Assembly: GCA_905221605.1 (NCBI GenBank)
Contig: CAJNDS010002546.1
Coordinates: forward strand, 970,544 to 1,034,543
Source of the DNA: Symbiodinium natans
Lineage: Eukaryota; Sar; Dinophyceae; Suessiales; Symbiodiniaceae
Length of the DNA: 64,000 nucleotides
Direction of reading: 5' to 3'
This document shows positions 43,425-52,978 of the stretch, piece by piece. Positions within the stretch are counted from its first letter, which is position 1; the number at the start of each line of letters is the position of its first letter. Position numbers and translations under genes: made by a program. The notes beneath the pieces were generated by a model. That model ran no database searches and was not told where the DNA came from. It saw nothing but the letters and a program-made list of their open reading frames with translations.

Positions 43425-43708
43425 CACAAAGAAAATTTGACGCTCTAACAAATTTGATAGGCCAGAGCTGTACTGGCTTCAGCGGCAAGCTCAAAGTCAA
43501 CATGCATCAAGGGTAAATCCAAAGCATGAAAATCGATGTGCAGCATGTACAAGAAAATAACAAGACTGCCGGCAAGAGGTGCGGGGCACAAGAGATGGTC
43601 AAGCTCAGAAGAGGTGAGTTTTTGTGTACTTTCACTTTTGACAGTCGGTTGCGCTCCGTTCCTACGCCAACCCCAGTAGACTGCGGCACCTGCGAGCAGG
43701 CACCCAAC
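43425..43708 (-). repeat. Split direct repeat A1 (element terminus)
   Basis: 284 bp matching A2 at 35945-36228. The element ends at CACCCAAC (43708). Outside it the sequence TTACAAATC is not related to the flank at 35661, consistent with the absence of target duplication in this class. Confidence 0.92.
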
Positions 43709-45322
43709 TTACAAATCAGGGCTTCGGGGAGCTAGTACTCCAGCCCAAACATTGGGATCCGATCATCTGGGCTCAAAGAGCTACAGTACACAGCTGCCAA
43801 CGCACACTGGACGGTGTGAAGTGCTTGCTTTTCTCGCCACACGCCCCCAGGCAACACGTGGCTCATAGTCGTGGATGCAAGGGCCCATTTGTCACTGGCC
43901 TCTCATGGTGGCTGAAGTCTTTCTAGGCGCGGCCGGTGCACAAAAGCAAGTTTGCAATTGGTACTGACCATGCATACCCCCAGGTGGTAAATCTAGCGAG
44001 CTGTGTCCCTTCCTTGCTGTGTGCCTGTGGCGCTGTCACATGGTTTCCGGATCTTTGATGGCTGAGCCAAGATGGCTGAGCCAAGGCTGAGCCAAGATGG
44101 CTGAGCCAATCTGCCAGTAGGCTCGTCGAATGCAGAGTAAAGAACCCCCGCTTCATGCTGGAGCGAAGCCGTTGCAATGTCCGCGGCCGAGCTACCAGCT
44201 CATCACTGCACTTCTCTTTCTGCGACATGCCTGACTTCCGACGTTTCACGGCTCGTGGAAAGCGACGGTCTCGATGCCCTCCTGCATAGTCAAGCCTGCT
44301 GCCGACTTGGCCTTCTTGAAACCTTTTGCATCCGTGAGAATTCGGTGCAGCCGTCAGGCTCGTCGCTCAGTCTACGCAGTATGCACGGGAGTGGAGAGCA
44401 GGTGCATGCATGCATGTTCTTCAAGGTAGATCGAGGGACGCCGCAGCAGCATGTCCCGGCATCACAGCAGCACTTTGCACATGATATCACATGATACTTT
44501 CTGAGACCACCAAAGCCTGTCTGCCTTGTGCGCAAATTTCCGTGCAGAAAGCGGGCGCTATGGCCGCTATGGCCACTCGCAGGGGCGGCTTGGTTGATAT
44601 CAGCCATGAAGGTGGACGTGTTTTGGTTTACCCGGGCTGAAGATGGCTGAAAGCAGATCAGCGTGCAGGTTAGGGTGGCGTCGCGTTCCACCAGCTGGGG
44701 CCTCAGCTGTACTGCGCGTGTCACGTGGAAAAAAACTCCAATTACTCCGGCGGCTCTGTGAGGCCCGGTGCGTTGCAACCCCCAATAGTGGGCCCCGCGA
44801 CCTTGCGCATCGTCGTAGAGCCCCTAATAGCCCCTAAACCTTATGCTCCTGATACTTGCCAGGTGTTTGAGACTGCAGAGTATGCACGGCCTAAGATATC
44901 TAGTCCGTTGGCTCGTCCTCAGCTTTGAGGACTTAAAGCCGCAAGAATCGTTGATCTCCCTGGGGGGCATGTCTTGGATTTAGAGTGCCCGCGGCTCATG
45001 GAGCTTGCTGCTCACCGCCCCTTTAGCAGGACCCCCTCAATGACCTGGGGCCCTGGGGCGGGAGAATGATGATTTCGGGAGGGGAGGGGGGGCGGGTTGT
45101 TCCCAGTTTAAAGCCCTCTGACCGCACACGCTGATGGCCTGAGCAGCCATGCCCGCGATCAGCGGTGACTGCACATGCCCAGGGGGGGGGGGATCTATCG
45201 CGCCAACAGGCAGAGCACTCTGTGGTGTAGATAACACACGCCCCGTAAGGGCACTGCGATGTGGCATGCTGCCAATGCCTGATCTCCCTGCATGCAGGAG
45301 AAAACAGCGAACGGTGGGTTGC
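43709..45322. other. Spacer between two retroelements
   Basis: No gene recognised. Frames such as 44290-44778 (minus) have no motif. It contains the spliced-leader-like repeats at 44054-44108. Confidence 0.4.
44054..44108 (-). other. Tandem spliced-leader-like motifs (possible relic)
   Basis: On the minus strand the sequence reads GCCATCTTGGCTCA twice, with a truncated TTGGCTCA between. The dinoflagellate spliced leader contains GCCATTTTGGCTCAAG. Each copy differs by at least one base and lacks the 5' part. Retroposed trans-spliced mRNAs are known to leave leader relics, but the motif is short and the match may be chance within a local duplication. Confidence 0.3.
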
Positions 45323-45327
45323 AGGGC

Positions 45328-45472
45328 CAACAGAGTACGCACACACTAGACACACTTTTCCAAAGCACTTTAGAGCCTGCAGTTTCGGTCAAGCGAAGCT
45401 TCTTTAAAGCTCACAAAAGTAAAATGGCGTTCACTGGAAAACGGGGTCTCTGGGTTCTAGAAAAGTTTGAAA
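45328..45472 (-). repeat. Copia 3' LTR (145 bp)
   Basis: Identical to the copy at 52565-52709 as far as I can see. It is preceded on the minus strand by the purine run GTGGGGGG (45480-45473). Confidence 0.92.
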
Positions 45473-45905
45473 CCCCCCACAGCATTTGGCCTTCCACAAG
45501 CCACATGCTGCTCGAACTTTTCAGGAGCCACTGCTACTAGTTTAGTAGCCGATCTTCGACCATTGTGGTTCTCCTACCATTGCCAATTGCACACAAAACA
45601 GCTTAGAACGCTCCACGTACTAAGACTTACAACTGTACAAACATCCTACTCGGTTGGGACCTTCTGGTGGGTCATTGTTCTTGACTAGTCCAACGGACCT
45701 GTGCTTCTTTACGTGTTGGTGCATTGGCATCTTGGGCCTTTCTTCATCTAGAATACACCAACTCTTACAAGGCTCTGTGCATGACGACTGAAAAACATGC
45801 AACTGTAGCTTGAGATTGCATCCTATTTAAACTGCGCAGACCATGTAGATCAAAAGCGTCTTTTGGAGAAAGAAAACACTGTACACTGTGCACAAACAAG
45901 CTGCC

Positions 45906-48900
45906 TCACGGCTTGCACTGCTTGCAAGCCTTCAATCCCAACAGCTCTGCCTGGCGACGAGTCAGGCCAAGAAGCTTATGTGCCTCCACGCGACGAGCAC
46001 GGCTCACCATGCCACACTGAGTGCTATGGTAGCACTCCCCATTGCCGATCCTGAAGACATCCTTTCCATCTCCAGTTGCTGCAGCACAACCTGCATCTGC
46101 CACAGCTGTAGCGGATGTTCCCATTGACGTCGAAGAGGAGGTTCCTGTGTCCTGCACCCCCGCCGCTGCCGTAGCCGAAGAGGAAGTTGGGACCACAATC
46201 TCCTGGTTACTCTCATTGCCATTTAAGGACAAACTCAAAGCCGGAACTCGAGACGAATTTCCTGTGCTCGCACTGGCCGTGCCATCTTGCTCCACTTCAA
46301 TGGTGATTGTGTATTTTACTCCATCAGCAACACACATGACCATGAGCACCACAAAGAACATGCTGTAGCGCTTCTTGTTGACAGCCACGCTGCTGATGAA
46401 AAGGTAGACGAAGTAGCTAAGGATCACCACGAGCATCAGCCATCCAATCATGCCGAAGACGTACGCATTGAGGAACACCTTGAGCGAAGCCATATCCATT
46501 CCCTGGAGCGCCTCAACCTTCAACGCATCCGACGGCTCAGCCAACAGCATTGCCATGACCATGCGAATTGCTAGCCTACCACTCTTTGTCCTAAAACCCT
46601 GCTGAATGCCCGACTGAATCATGTGAGCTCTGATGTCGTCAATGCCTGCAAAAATCTTGGTGTCAAAGTTGATGAACCCCATTAGCCCGAGAAGAAGCTG
46701 TTGTCTCCTCTTTGGATGCGCTTTTGTCCCCATGTCGGAAGGGCATAGTTTTGTACCTATTGGTTTCTCTGCAATGCGGCCGAGACAATATTCACGTTGG
46801 AGCCATAAATACGCCAGGTCTACATGCCGAAGGCGTCCGCTGCCCTGCTTAGCAATTATGGCCCTGGCCCCACTATTGTCGGTCCTGTGCACCAAGGTCA
46901 CCGGGTGTCCAGTGATTGCCTCCAGCAAGGCCTTTACGAACAAGCCGTCGCAGCATCCCATCAGCGAAGCCATGTATTCTGCCTCACAACTTGAGAGGGC
47001 TAGACTTTGCTGCAACTTCGTAACCACATGCACGCAGTTACCGTCCAAATACATTGCATAGCAACTCACACTCTTGCGCGAGAAATGGGTGGATGCCCAA
47101 TCAGCATCCGTGATCACCTCTAAAAGATGGCCCTTCTTGAAATCAGCCTCAGAAACTCTAGAGATCGACTCTTGCTCATCATTGTCCAGGTTTCGCATCC
47201 GCTGCTCGAAGGTCATACCTGGGCTGGTGCGGCTTAACTTCAAGACATAGTTCTCTCGGCCCTTCATGTACTTCCCCACGTGTCTCATCAGATTGAGGTC
47301 ATACTCTGTGGGACATGAGCACCTGGAACCCAACATGCGGACTGCGAAGTGAACTTCGGGGTAGTCACCACACATGTAAAGGAGGAGTCCTAGCCCACTT
47401 CGATATACATTGTAATCTTCACCTTGCAGTTCGGGATCAATACGTGGTCGGCTCAGCGATGAAGGGAGCGGCGTAGGCTTCGGACTTGCCCTGTCCAACT
47501 TCAAGAGCTCACAAAGCTTGGTCACGTATTTCTCTTCAGGGACTACCACGATACCTGAACCATCACCCTTGTAGAGCCGCTTCAAGAATCTACATTCACC
47601 GCCATCAAGATGAACAGGACCTTCTATCTTGATCTTTAAGCCTTTTGCTTTCATTGCGTCCAACAACTCCTGAGCTCTATGATCACCCCCCACAAGCTGT
47701 AGGTCATCTACATGACTGTTGCATGCCAACTTTCCCGTTTCATAGAAGACAGCGGGAGCTCCACTGAAAGCTTGCATTCGATTCCCTTCCATGACATCCT
47801 TCAAGTGAAGATACCACCCTCGAGCTGCATCTCGTTGACCCGGCAAGCTGAACAACAGCTCCATGTACACACCATCGTTCGTGACCACATAAGTTGGTGT
47901 TGTTTGAGCTACTTGCAAATATGCGTCGCTCACGTCAACGCTGTAGAGAACTAAGTTCTCCCCACTCACGCAGAGACCTGCAAAGACCCTCTGGACGACA
48001 GCCATTGATGCCGGGGCATACAAATGCTCAAGCTCGGGTTCTAAGAATCTGTATTCTTTTGCTACCAGCCTCGATCGGCGTATCCAGCAATTTCCCCTGA
48101 ATCGCCAATCTCGCACAAAACGGGATTGCAACTTCTTCATGCCCCCAGTGCCTGAACTGCCCTCTGCGCTGCTTCCAATCTTCCGCAGAACTCCCATCGT
48201 CAACAAGCGCTTGGTCTCCACCTTATCCATCGCCTCATCAAGGCGCTCAAGGGTCTCAAAGGGAAGCTCGGGAGGTCCATCTTCGTATCGTCTATCTGCC
48301 CACGCCAGGGCTGCACGATGAGCTTCATCGGGTTGATTGAGGTCTTCGTCTTTTCGTGGAGGTTCTTCGGGGCTCAGGTCTAAGGTCGTTTCGGGAAGCT
48401 CCTCAGGTTCATGTCCACATGGCAGATCCTCACGAACTCTCCTCATGAAGAACTCTCCCGACTCTTCGACGGTAACATGTCCGATCATTGCATCACTCAT
48501 CACAGCATCAGGCACAAGCTCTGCTGAACTCGTCCCATCGGTTGACATCGCCCCGACCCCCCCAGACACGGACTCCGATGAAGGTGGGTCACTTGCAGCC
48601 TCATCTGGTCCTGGGCCTTCAGGTGCCTCGGGCTCTATCAAAGCTGGCGCTCTGAACCTGGGTGCTCTCTCTCGTCTGGCTGGCAAAACATCCAAGGAAG
48701 CATTCCATGGAACACCTTTGGCACTCAAGATCAACTCACTCTCAAAGCCCAAAGAGCCCTTTCGAATTGTTCTGGAATAGTGCACTCCGAAGCTGTCCGC
48801 AACGATGTTCAAGTTACCCAACGTTGACTTCCCAAGGAAAATGCAACGCTTCCAGCCACTACCTTTGGCGCCACTCGAAGGAAGGTACTGCGCGAACACG

Positions 48901-50984
48901 GAACTGCCAAAGGCGCATAATTTGCCTGAGTACGCTCTACTATGCACTAGTTCAAAGGCTGTCATTCCGTCTCTTTGCACATGGAATCGGCTGTAAAGGA
49001 AAGCACTGTGTCGGAACGCCCAAACATAGACAGGATGTCCACTTCCTATCCGGACGCCCGTTCGCTCCTCTATGGTGCGCAACAAAGTCTTTGCCAACCC
49101 TCGAACGATGCCAATGAACCTCTCAGCTTTTAAGCCATGGTGTAGTCTGGATTCAGGCACAGCATACTCCACTTTCGTTGCTAACCCTAGCCGGGTCCTT
49201 GCATCCACGATGGCCTTCCCGAAAGCTTTCATTGCCGGTTCACTGTCCATTCGGACCGTCAGGTTGGTGTGGCCAAGCAAAGACGCCAACTTGATTGCCT
49301 CGTCCACTGCAGTCCTTACATGCTCTGTACTCTTCGACTCAACTGGCACACACTGCACGAAATTTGTTTGCTCATCTACCATCACGAGGTGAACTGCCAT
49401 GGGATGTTCAGGTGCGCCAGGCTGAGACTCTGTACGATTAAACATAAAATCACAATGGATCACACCGTTCTCCTTTGGGGCGCTGGTTCCATGGTTATCT
49501 TCTCTGCTTCGGGACGCTACACATGCATTGCACCACGGCATCCTCGGGCAGTGGGTTATCTCGTGCAGCGCCACCGTTTCTGCATCTGGCTGTTGGCTGC
49601 CAGATTCAATCTGTGGGTCTCGGCGATATGCTTCCAGAACCGCATCAGATGCTTGAACTGCACCCCTAAGCTGATTATCTGCAACTGTACTCTGAAGCCT
49701 TCCCCACAGAGTTGTTTTCTTACCATTCTTGCTCACTCGAAGGTACTGACACGCTGCCCTCAACAACCGAAGCGAAGATTCTTCAGTCAGCTCCACCCCA
49801 TTGATCACCAGAGTTGCCTGCCCTCCAGCTGCCAAGTGAACTTCAGGAGCAACTTGTGCGCCAAGGACTTCCGGTCCTCCGCCCCGTTGTCCATCTACCT
49901 GAGCTGGATTTTCATCTGTGTCTCTTGAGCTTAAATCCGAAGTTGGTGCAGCAGCAGGTTGGTGGGGCGCAACTTGGATGTTCTGATCCTCGATCACCTT
50001 CCCTATGCTTCGCGGCTCAACAGGCTGGGCACTAAGAATGGTGACGATCTTGGTCTTGGGTCTGTGCGTGTTCAGGATCTTTCGGTCTTCCCAATACTCA
50101 CCAGATTCGAAAACTTCATAGCGACGATCACCCTCAGAAATCAAGGTTGTCCTAAACGGCCATTGTTGCGATGGAAACACCAGAGTGGGATCCACCGTGC
50201 AGTCACTGTCGGTACTCACATGCATCGGCCCCCCATCCGGTGAGAGGCTCCAACCTTGAATCTCAGTTCCCGATTCCAGCAGCTCTGAGATCTCCACAAT
50301 CATGCGAACATCTGCTGTCGACTGCTCAACTCTGTAGATCTTCATGTTAGCTGCAAGGGAGTTCTTGGACATGTGGACTGGGAAGCTCTTGTCACCCTTA
50401 CTTAGTTGCAACTGCCCATCGACTGCTCCCAAATTCCAGTGATCTCGAATCAGCTTCCCCAGACTTAACAGCGGCTGCCTCACTTGCGCAACCACGACCC
50501 TGTCTCTGAAGAAAAGCCGCTGGCCTCCAGCAGCCTCGACCTCAAAGATCACATTCTGTCGCTGAGTCGCCATCGGGATGTCATTACCTTGGGCATCACG
50601 AATTCGGGTGTTCTGGGCTGCTGCTTCTCCTACCGTACTGTGGGTCAGCGGAATGACCGTTACGTCGGCCCCGGAATCCAAGATCACTTGCTCAAACTCT
50701 GGCGTGGATTGTTCACAAACAACTCGCACATGGTCAATGCTCTCAGTCTCAGAATCACTCTGGGCCATGTCAAACACAAGGGTGCTAGTGGATCGAAGTT
50801 CAGACTCAAATGCACTCCCAGGACACAGCTCAACAACTCTGATCTCCCAGTCGTAGTCGCCGTCGTCGTTCCATTCATCCTCGCAACCAAGGTCAAAGAA
50901 CTCACATGTCGGAACTTGGGGTGTGTCAAAGATCACCAAGTTGATGTCTTCAGGGACTTCGTGAACCACTTCAAGACGACGCAC
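45906..50984 (-). CDS. Copia Pol polyprotein with membrane and Cys/His C-terminal extension
   Basis: A frame of 1,692 codons, entered from Gag by a -1 (or +2) shift. Order: aspartic protease (VILDSGADVTVIP); integrase with an HHCC-type finger (HEITHCPRMPWCNAC), catalytic Asp in VIHCDFMF and VRMDSEPA and Glu in GLKAERF; RT with YSVDVSDAYLQV and HVDDLQLVG (His replaces the usual Tyr); RNase H with ITDADWAS, SSCEAEYMAS and HRTDNSGARAI. After RNase H about 280 residues are added. Two hydrophobic segments (around residues 1507-1530 and 1539-1555) are followed by a Ser/Thr/Ala-rich stretch. The end carries ECYHSTQC and KACKQCKP, a YHxxxC...CxxC arrangement like a small zinc domain. No internal stop. 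The extension recalls env-like ORFs of other LTR elements but is fused to Pol, and its function is unknown. Confidence 0.9.
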   Translation of the reverse strand: MRRLEVVHEVPEDINLVIFDTPQVPTCEFFDLGCEDEWNDDGDYDWEIRVVELCPGSAFESELRSTSTLVFDMAQSDSETESIDHVRVVCEQSTPEFEQVILDSGADVTVIPLTHSTVGEAAAQNTRIRDAQGNDIPMATQRQNVIFEVEAAGGQRLFFRDRVVVAQVRQPLLSLGKLIRDHWNLGAVDGQLQLSKGDKSFPVHMSKNSLAANMKIYRVEQSTADVRMIVEISELLESGTEIQGWSLSPDGGPMHVSTDSDCTVDPTLVFPSQQWPFRTTLISEGDRRYEVFESGEYWEDRKILNTHRPKTKIVTILSAQPVEPRSIGKVIEDQNIQVAPHQPAAAPTSDLSSRDTDENPAQVDGQRGGGPEVLGAQVAPEVHLAAGGQATLVINGVELTEESSLRLLRAACQYLRVSKNGKKTTLWGRLQSTVADNQLRGAVQASDAVLEAYRRDPQIESGSQQPDAETVALHEITHCPRMPWCNACVASRSREDNHGTSAPKENGVIHCDFMFNRTESQPGAPEHPMAVHLVMVDEQTNFVQCVPVESKSTEHVRTAVDEAIKLASLLGHTNLTVRMDSEPAMKAFGKAIVDARTRLGLATKVEYAVPESRLHHGLKAERFIGIVRGLAKTLLRTIEERTGVRIGSGHPVYVWAFRHSAFLYSRFHVQRDGMTAFELVHSRAYSGKLCAFGSSVFAQYLPSSGAKGSGWKRCIFLGKSTLGNLNIVADSFGVHYSRTIRKGSLGFESELILSAKGVPWNASLDVLPARRERAPRFRAPALIEPEAPEGPGPDEAASDPPSSESVSGGVGAMSTDGTSSAELVPDAVMSDAMIGHVTVEESGEFFMRRVREDLPCGHEPEELPETTLDLSPEEPPRKDEDLNQPDEAHRAALAWADRRYEDGPPELPFETLERLDEAMDKVETKRLLTMGVLRKIGSSAEGSSGTGGMKKLQSRFVRDWRFRGNCWIRRSRLVAKEYRFLEPELEHLYAPASMAVVQRVFAGLCVSGENLVLYSVDVSDAYLQVAQTTPTYVVTNDGVYMELLFSLPGQRDAARGWYLHLKDVMEGNRMQAFSGAPAVFYETGKLACNSHVDDLQLVGGDHRAQELLDAMKAKGLKIKIEGPVHLDGGECRFLKRLYKGDGSGIVVVPEEKYVTKLCELLKLDRASPKPTPLPSSLSRPRIDPELQGEDYNVYRSGLGLLLYMCGDYPEVHFAVRMLGSRCSCPTEYDLNLMRHVGKYMKGRENYVLKLSRTSPGMTFEQRMRNLDNDEQESISRVSEADFKKGHLLEVITDADWASTHFSRKSVSCYAMYLDGNCVHVVTKLQQSLALSSCEAEYMASLMGCCDGLFVKALLEAITGHPVTLVHRTDNSGARAIIAKQGSGRLRHVDLAYLWLQREYCLGRIAEKPIGTKLCPSDMGTKAHPKRRQQLLLGLMGFINFDTKIFAGIDDIRAHMIQSGIQQGFRTKSGRLAIRMVMAMLLAEPSDALKVEALQGMDMASLKVFLNAYVFGMIGWLMLVVILSYFVYLFISSVAVNKKRYSMFFVVLMVMCVADGVKYTITIEVEQDGTASASTGNSSRVPALSLSLNGNESNQEIVVPTSSSATAAAGVQDTGTSSSTSMGTSATAVADAGCAAATGDGKDVFRIGNGECYHSTQCGMVSRARRVEAHKLLGLTRRQAELLGLKACKQCKP

Positions 50985-52285
50985 ATTCGGGGCTGCTCCT
51001 GGGGACTTCTCGCGCTAGCGGAAGACGAACTTACGGAGGAGGAGGCAGAGGAAGGAACGGCGGTAGAGGAATCATCTGTCTGCTGAACCTGCTGAACACG
51101 ACTACCTGCTTTGCAATCGGCTTGCACATGCCCCATGCGACCACAATTGAAGCATGGACCAACTTGACGCTTGCCTTTGCCCTTGCCTCCTTTCTTGCCA
51201 CCATCATTCTTGAAATAATCGTCTTTGCCCTTTCCTTTGTCCTTTCCTCCGAAGCCTTTGCCCTTGCCCTTGTTGTTGTAGTTGCTGTAGCCACCACCCT
51301 TGTTCCAAGGCTGGCTGCCTTTGCCTTTCCCCCACTGCCCCCCATGCTCCCATTTCTTGTACTTGTCCTTGCCACCCTTCGAGCCTTTGGGACCTCCTTT
51401 TTCCACACGGTCCACATCCATGGGCACGATTTCTGAGGTGTTCAAGAACTTGGAGTCTTTATCGATTCCTACCGACCTCAGCACATGTTCAGAAGACCAC
51501 CCTGCAGTAGTTCGCTCGTACTGAAGAAGCCTAGTGCGAAGGCGCTCGTAGGTCATGGTCTCATCCAAGTTCAACTCCAGGTACTTCTTGATGTCACTGG
51601 GAAGTCCTGCTAGAAGGGTACTGATCTTAAGGTTGTCGTCGTAGGGGTGTGGGGCAACCTTCTCATACTCAAGGAGGAGTCTTTCGAAAGCCAACGTGTA
51701 GTCCAACAAGCTGCCACCCTCTTTGTAAGGTGGGAATTTCACAAGAGCCTGGGCCAAGGCAAGTGCCCTCGGTCTGCTAGACGGTTGAAGCTCATCCACT
51801 AACGATCTCCACACTCTAAACCCATCTCCGTCGGTGACTGAACGAAGCATGCGAAGAGGTCGATTACGAAGATAAGTCGCCAGTATGGCGTAAAGCCTGA
51901 TGCTTCGAGCTTTGGTTCCTGCTTCGTAGTCCTCGAAGGCAACGATCAGCGTGGCAGTTTCCACTTTCTTGAGGTCGTCCCTAAACGCCTCGTCTTGTAC
52001 TGAGAGCCAATTTTTAAAGCAAAATGACCATTCCGGCCATCCCGCCAGCTCCTCGTCCATATTCTTAGGAGCAAACACTTCTGGAGCTTTAACAAAGCGA
52101 GATTCTCGAACAACTGCCTGCGTCTGCTGAGCATTAGTCGAAGCTGCCAACAAGGAGACAGCTTGGGCAAGCTGCTGCAACACTGCAGTAGGATCCAAGG
52201 CTGCACCTCCTACAGAGGATTCAGCGGGCTGACCGCCCGGACTGGCTGCCCCTGGCTGGGGTCCTTGGTCACCCTGGGGCTGCAT
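50933..52285 (-). CDS. Copia Gag with CCHC zinc knuckle
   Basis: 450 aa from ATG 52285. An N-terminal Pro/Gln-rich stretch is followed by the capsid-like helical domain (WPEWSFCFKNWLSVQDEAF, LLEYEKVAPHPYDDNLKI, LLAGLPSDIKKYLELNL). A very Gly/Lys-rich basic region comes next, then one zinc knuckle, CFNCGRMGHVQADC (CX2CX4HX4C), and a Ser-rich tail. It packages element RNA into virus-like particles. The frame ends at 50933 inside the start of Pol. The overlap contains the C-runs TCCCCAGG and GCCCCG, but no classical XXXYYYZ heptamer is obvious, so the frameshift mechanism is open. Confidence 0.92.
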   Translation of the reverse strand: MQPQGDQGPQPGAASPGGQPAESSVGGAALDPTAVLQQLAQAVSLLAASTNAQQTQAVVRESRFVKAPEVFAPKNMDEELAGWPEWSFCFKNWLSVQDEAFRDDLKKVETATLIVAFEDYEAGTKARSIRLYAILATYLRNRPLRMLRSVTDGDGFRVWRSLVDELQPSSRPRALALAQALVKFPPYKEGGSLLDYTLAFERLLLEYEKVAPHPYDDNLKISTLLAGLPSDIKKYLELNLDETMTYERLRTRLLQYERTTAGWSSEHVLRSVGIDKDSKFLNTSEIVPMDVDRVEKGGPKGSKGGKDKYKKWEHGGQWGKGKGSQPWNKGGGYSNYNNKGKGKGFGGKDKGKGKDDYFKNDGGKKGGKGKGKRQVGPCFNCGRMGHVQADCKAGSRVQQVQQTDDSSTAVPSSASSSVSSSSASARSPQEQPRMCVVLKWFTKSLKTSTW

Positions 52286-52552
52286 GGCTCAAGGCTCTGG
52301 TACTTGAACTTCTGCTGAATCGCTTTCTCCAGCAAGGCCTCAAAGAACACAAAGGCCAGTAGGTCGCCAGCTGCCACCGACAGCTGCTTCAAGCTGCAAC
52401 GCCCGCAAGCGCCACGGAGGAGGACTATGCCTCCCTCAAGAGGTTGGGCTCAACTACCTAGGGGCACTACAGGAAACACACACAGAGGCTCGGGTCCTGG
52501 CCTCACCTGGGATTGGTTCCTGTCCCTGGAGCTGCTACCCTCGGGTGCGGCA

Positions 52553-52564
52553 GCTCCGCTACCA
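52553..52564 (-). promoter_or_regulatory. Copia primer-binding site
   Basis: TGGTAGCGGAGC on the minus strand, starting immediately after the 5' LTR. It matches the complement of an initiator-methionine tRNA 3' end (which begins TGGTA in many Copia elements). Confidence 0.7.
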
Positions 52565-52709
52565 CAACAGAGTACGCACACACTAGACACACTTTTCCAA
52601 AGCACTTTAGAGCCTGCAGTTTCGGTCAAGCGAAGCTTCTTTAAAGCTCACAAAAGTAAAATGGCGTTCACTGGAAAACGGGGTCTCTGGGTTCTAGAAA
52701 AGTTTGAAA
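52565..52709 (-). repeat. Copia 5' LTR (145 bp)
   Basis: Identical partner of 45328-45472. No TATA box was obvious within it. Confidence 0.92.
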
Positions 52710-52714
52710 AGGGC

Positions 52715-52978
52715 GAAACAAATTGAGTTGCTGTCTCTCAAAAAGGCAGAGTGATCCAGGCGCAGCAGATGTTGCACTTCCGGCGGGAAGCATTGGCACC
52801 AACCGGCTGCATCCATTTCAGCAGGGCGGATGACGCCTGCTTGCAACTGCCTGGTCATCGCGATATCACTAGTCCCTAGAGTGGCCAGTGCAGTTAGCTG
52901 TCCTCGCTTGGCAAAAAAGACCTGGAGCAAGTGCGATCCCGCAGGGATCGTGTAAGGTTGACACGCATAGGACTCCAT
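52715..52978 (-). pseudogene. Unidentified minus-strand ORF interrupted by the Copia insertion
   Basis: From ATG 52978 the frame reads MESYACQPYTIPAGSHLLQ, then QLTALATLGTSDIAMTRQL and AAGWCQCFPPEVQHLLRL. It runs uninterrupted into the target duplication at 52714. On the other side of the element (45322 downward) the same frame, counting one copy of the duplication, continues with QPTVRCFLLHAGRSG and stays open for about 90 codons. The insertion therefore probably split a pre-existing ORF. Family not recognised. It lies on the same strand as the hydrolase-like gene 330 bp upstream. Confidence 0.4.

Larger units (their letters stand above)
35662..43708 (-). mobile_element. Tyrosine-recombinase retroelement (DIRS/PAT/Ngaro-like) with split direct repeats
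   Basis: Read on the minus strand the element is A1 (43708-43425), coding region, B1 (36457-36229), A2 (36228-35945), B2 (35928-35662). A1 and A2 appear identical over 284 bp; B1 and B2 match over about 230 bp apart from small indels. A1-ORFs-B1-A2-B2 is the split-direct-repeat signature of PAT/Ngaro-type elements, which integrate through a circular intermediate with a tyrosine recombinase and make no target duplication. Coding parts: recombinase (minus), Gag N-terminus (minus), Gag middle, methyltransferase-like and dioxygenase-like domains and linker (plus), and RT-RNase H (minus). The plus-strand block is inverted relative to the polyprotein order I expect from its sequence continuity. Family placement is firm; present activity is doubtful because of the inversion and frame breaks. 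Confidence 0.85.
45323..52714 (-). mobile_element. Copia-type LTR retrotransposon, apparently intact
   Basis: Identical 145-bp direct LTRs (45328-45472 and 52565-52709) are flanked by the 5-bp target duplication AGGGC (45323-45327 and 52710-52714). On the minus strand the 5' LTR is followed at once by a primer-binding site, TGGTAGCGGAGC, complementary to an initiator-Met-type tRNA 3' end. A GTGGGGGG polypurine tract directly precedes the 3' LTR. Gag and Pol are open end to end and overlap by 52 nt in different frames. Order protease-integrase-RT-RNase H defines the Copia superfamily. Identical LTRs mean recent insertion. The LTRs are very short and lack the usual TG...CA ends. Total length 7,382 bp. 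Confidence 0.92.

Noticed and set aside
46004-49928. Many plus-strand ORFs over the Copia Pol
   Set aside because: Antisense shadows of a 1,692-codon frame with protease, integrase, RT and RNase H motifs.
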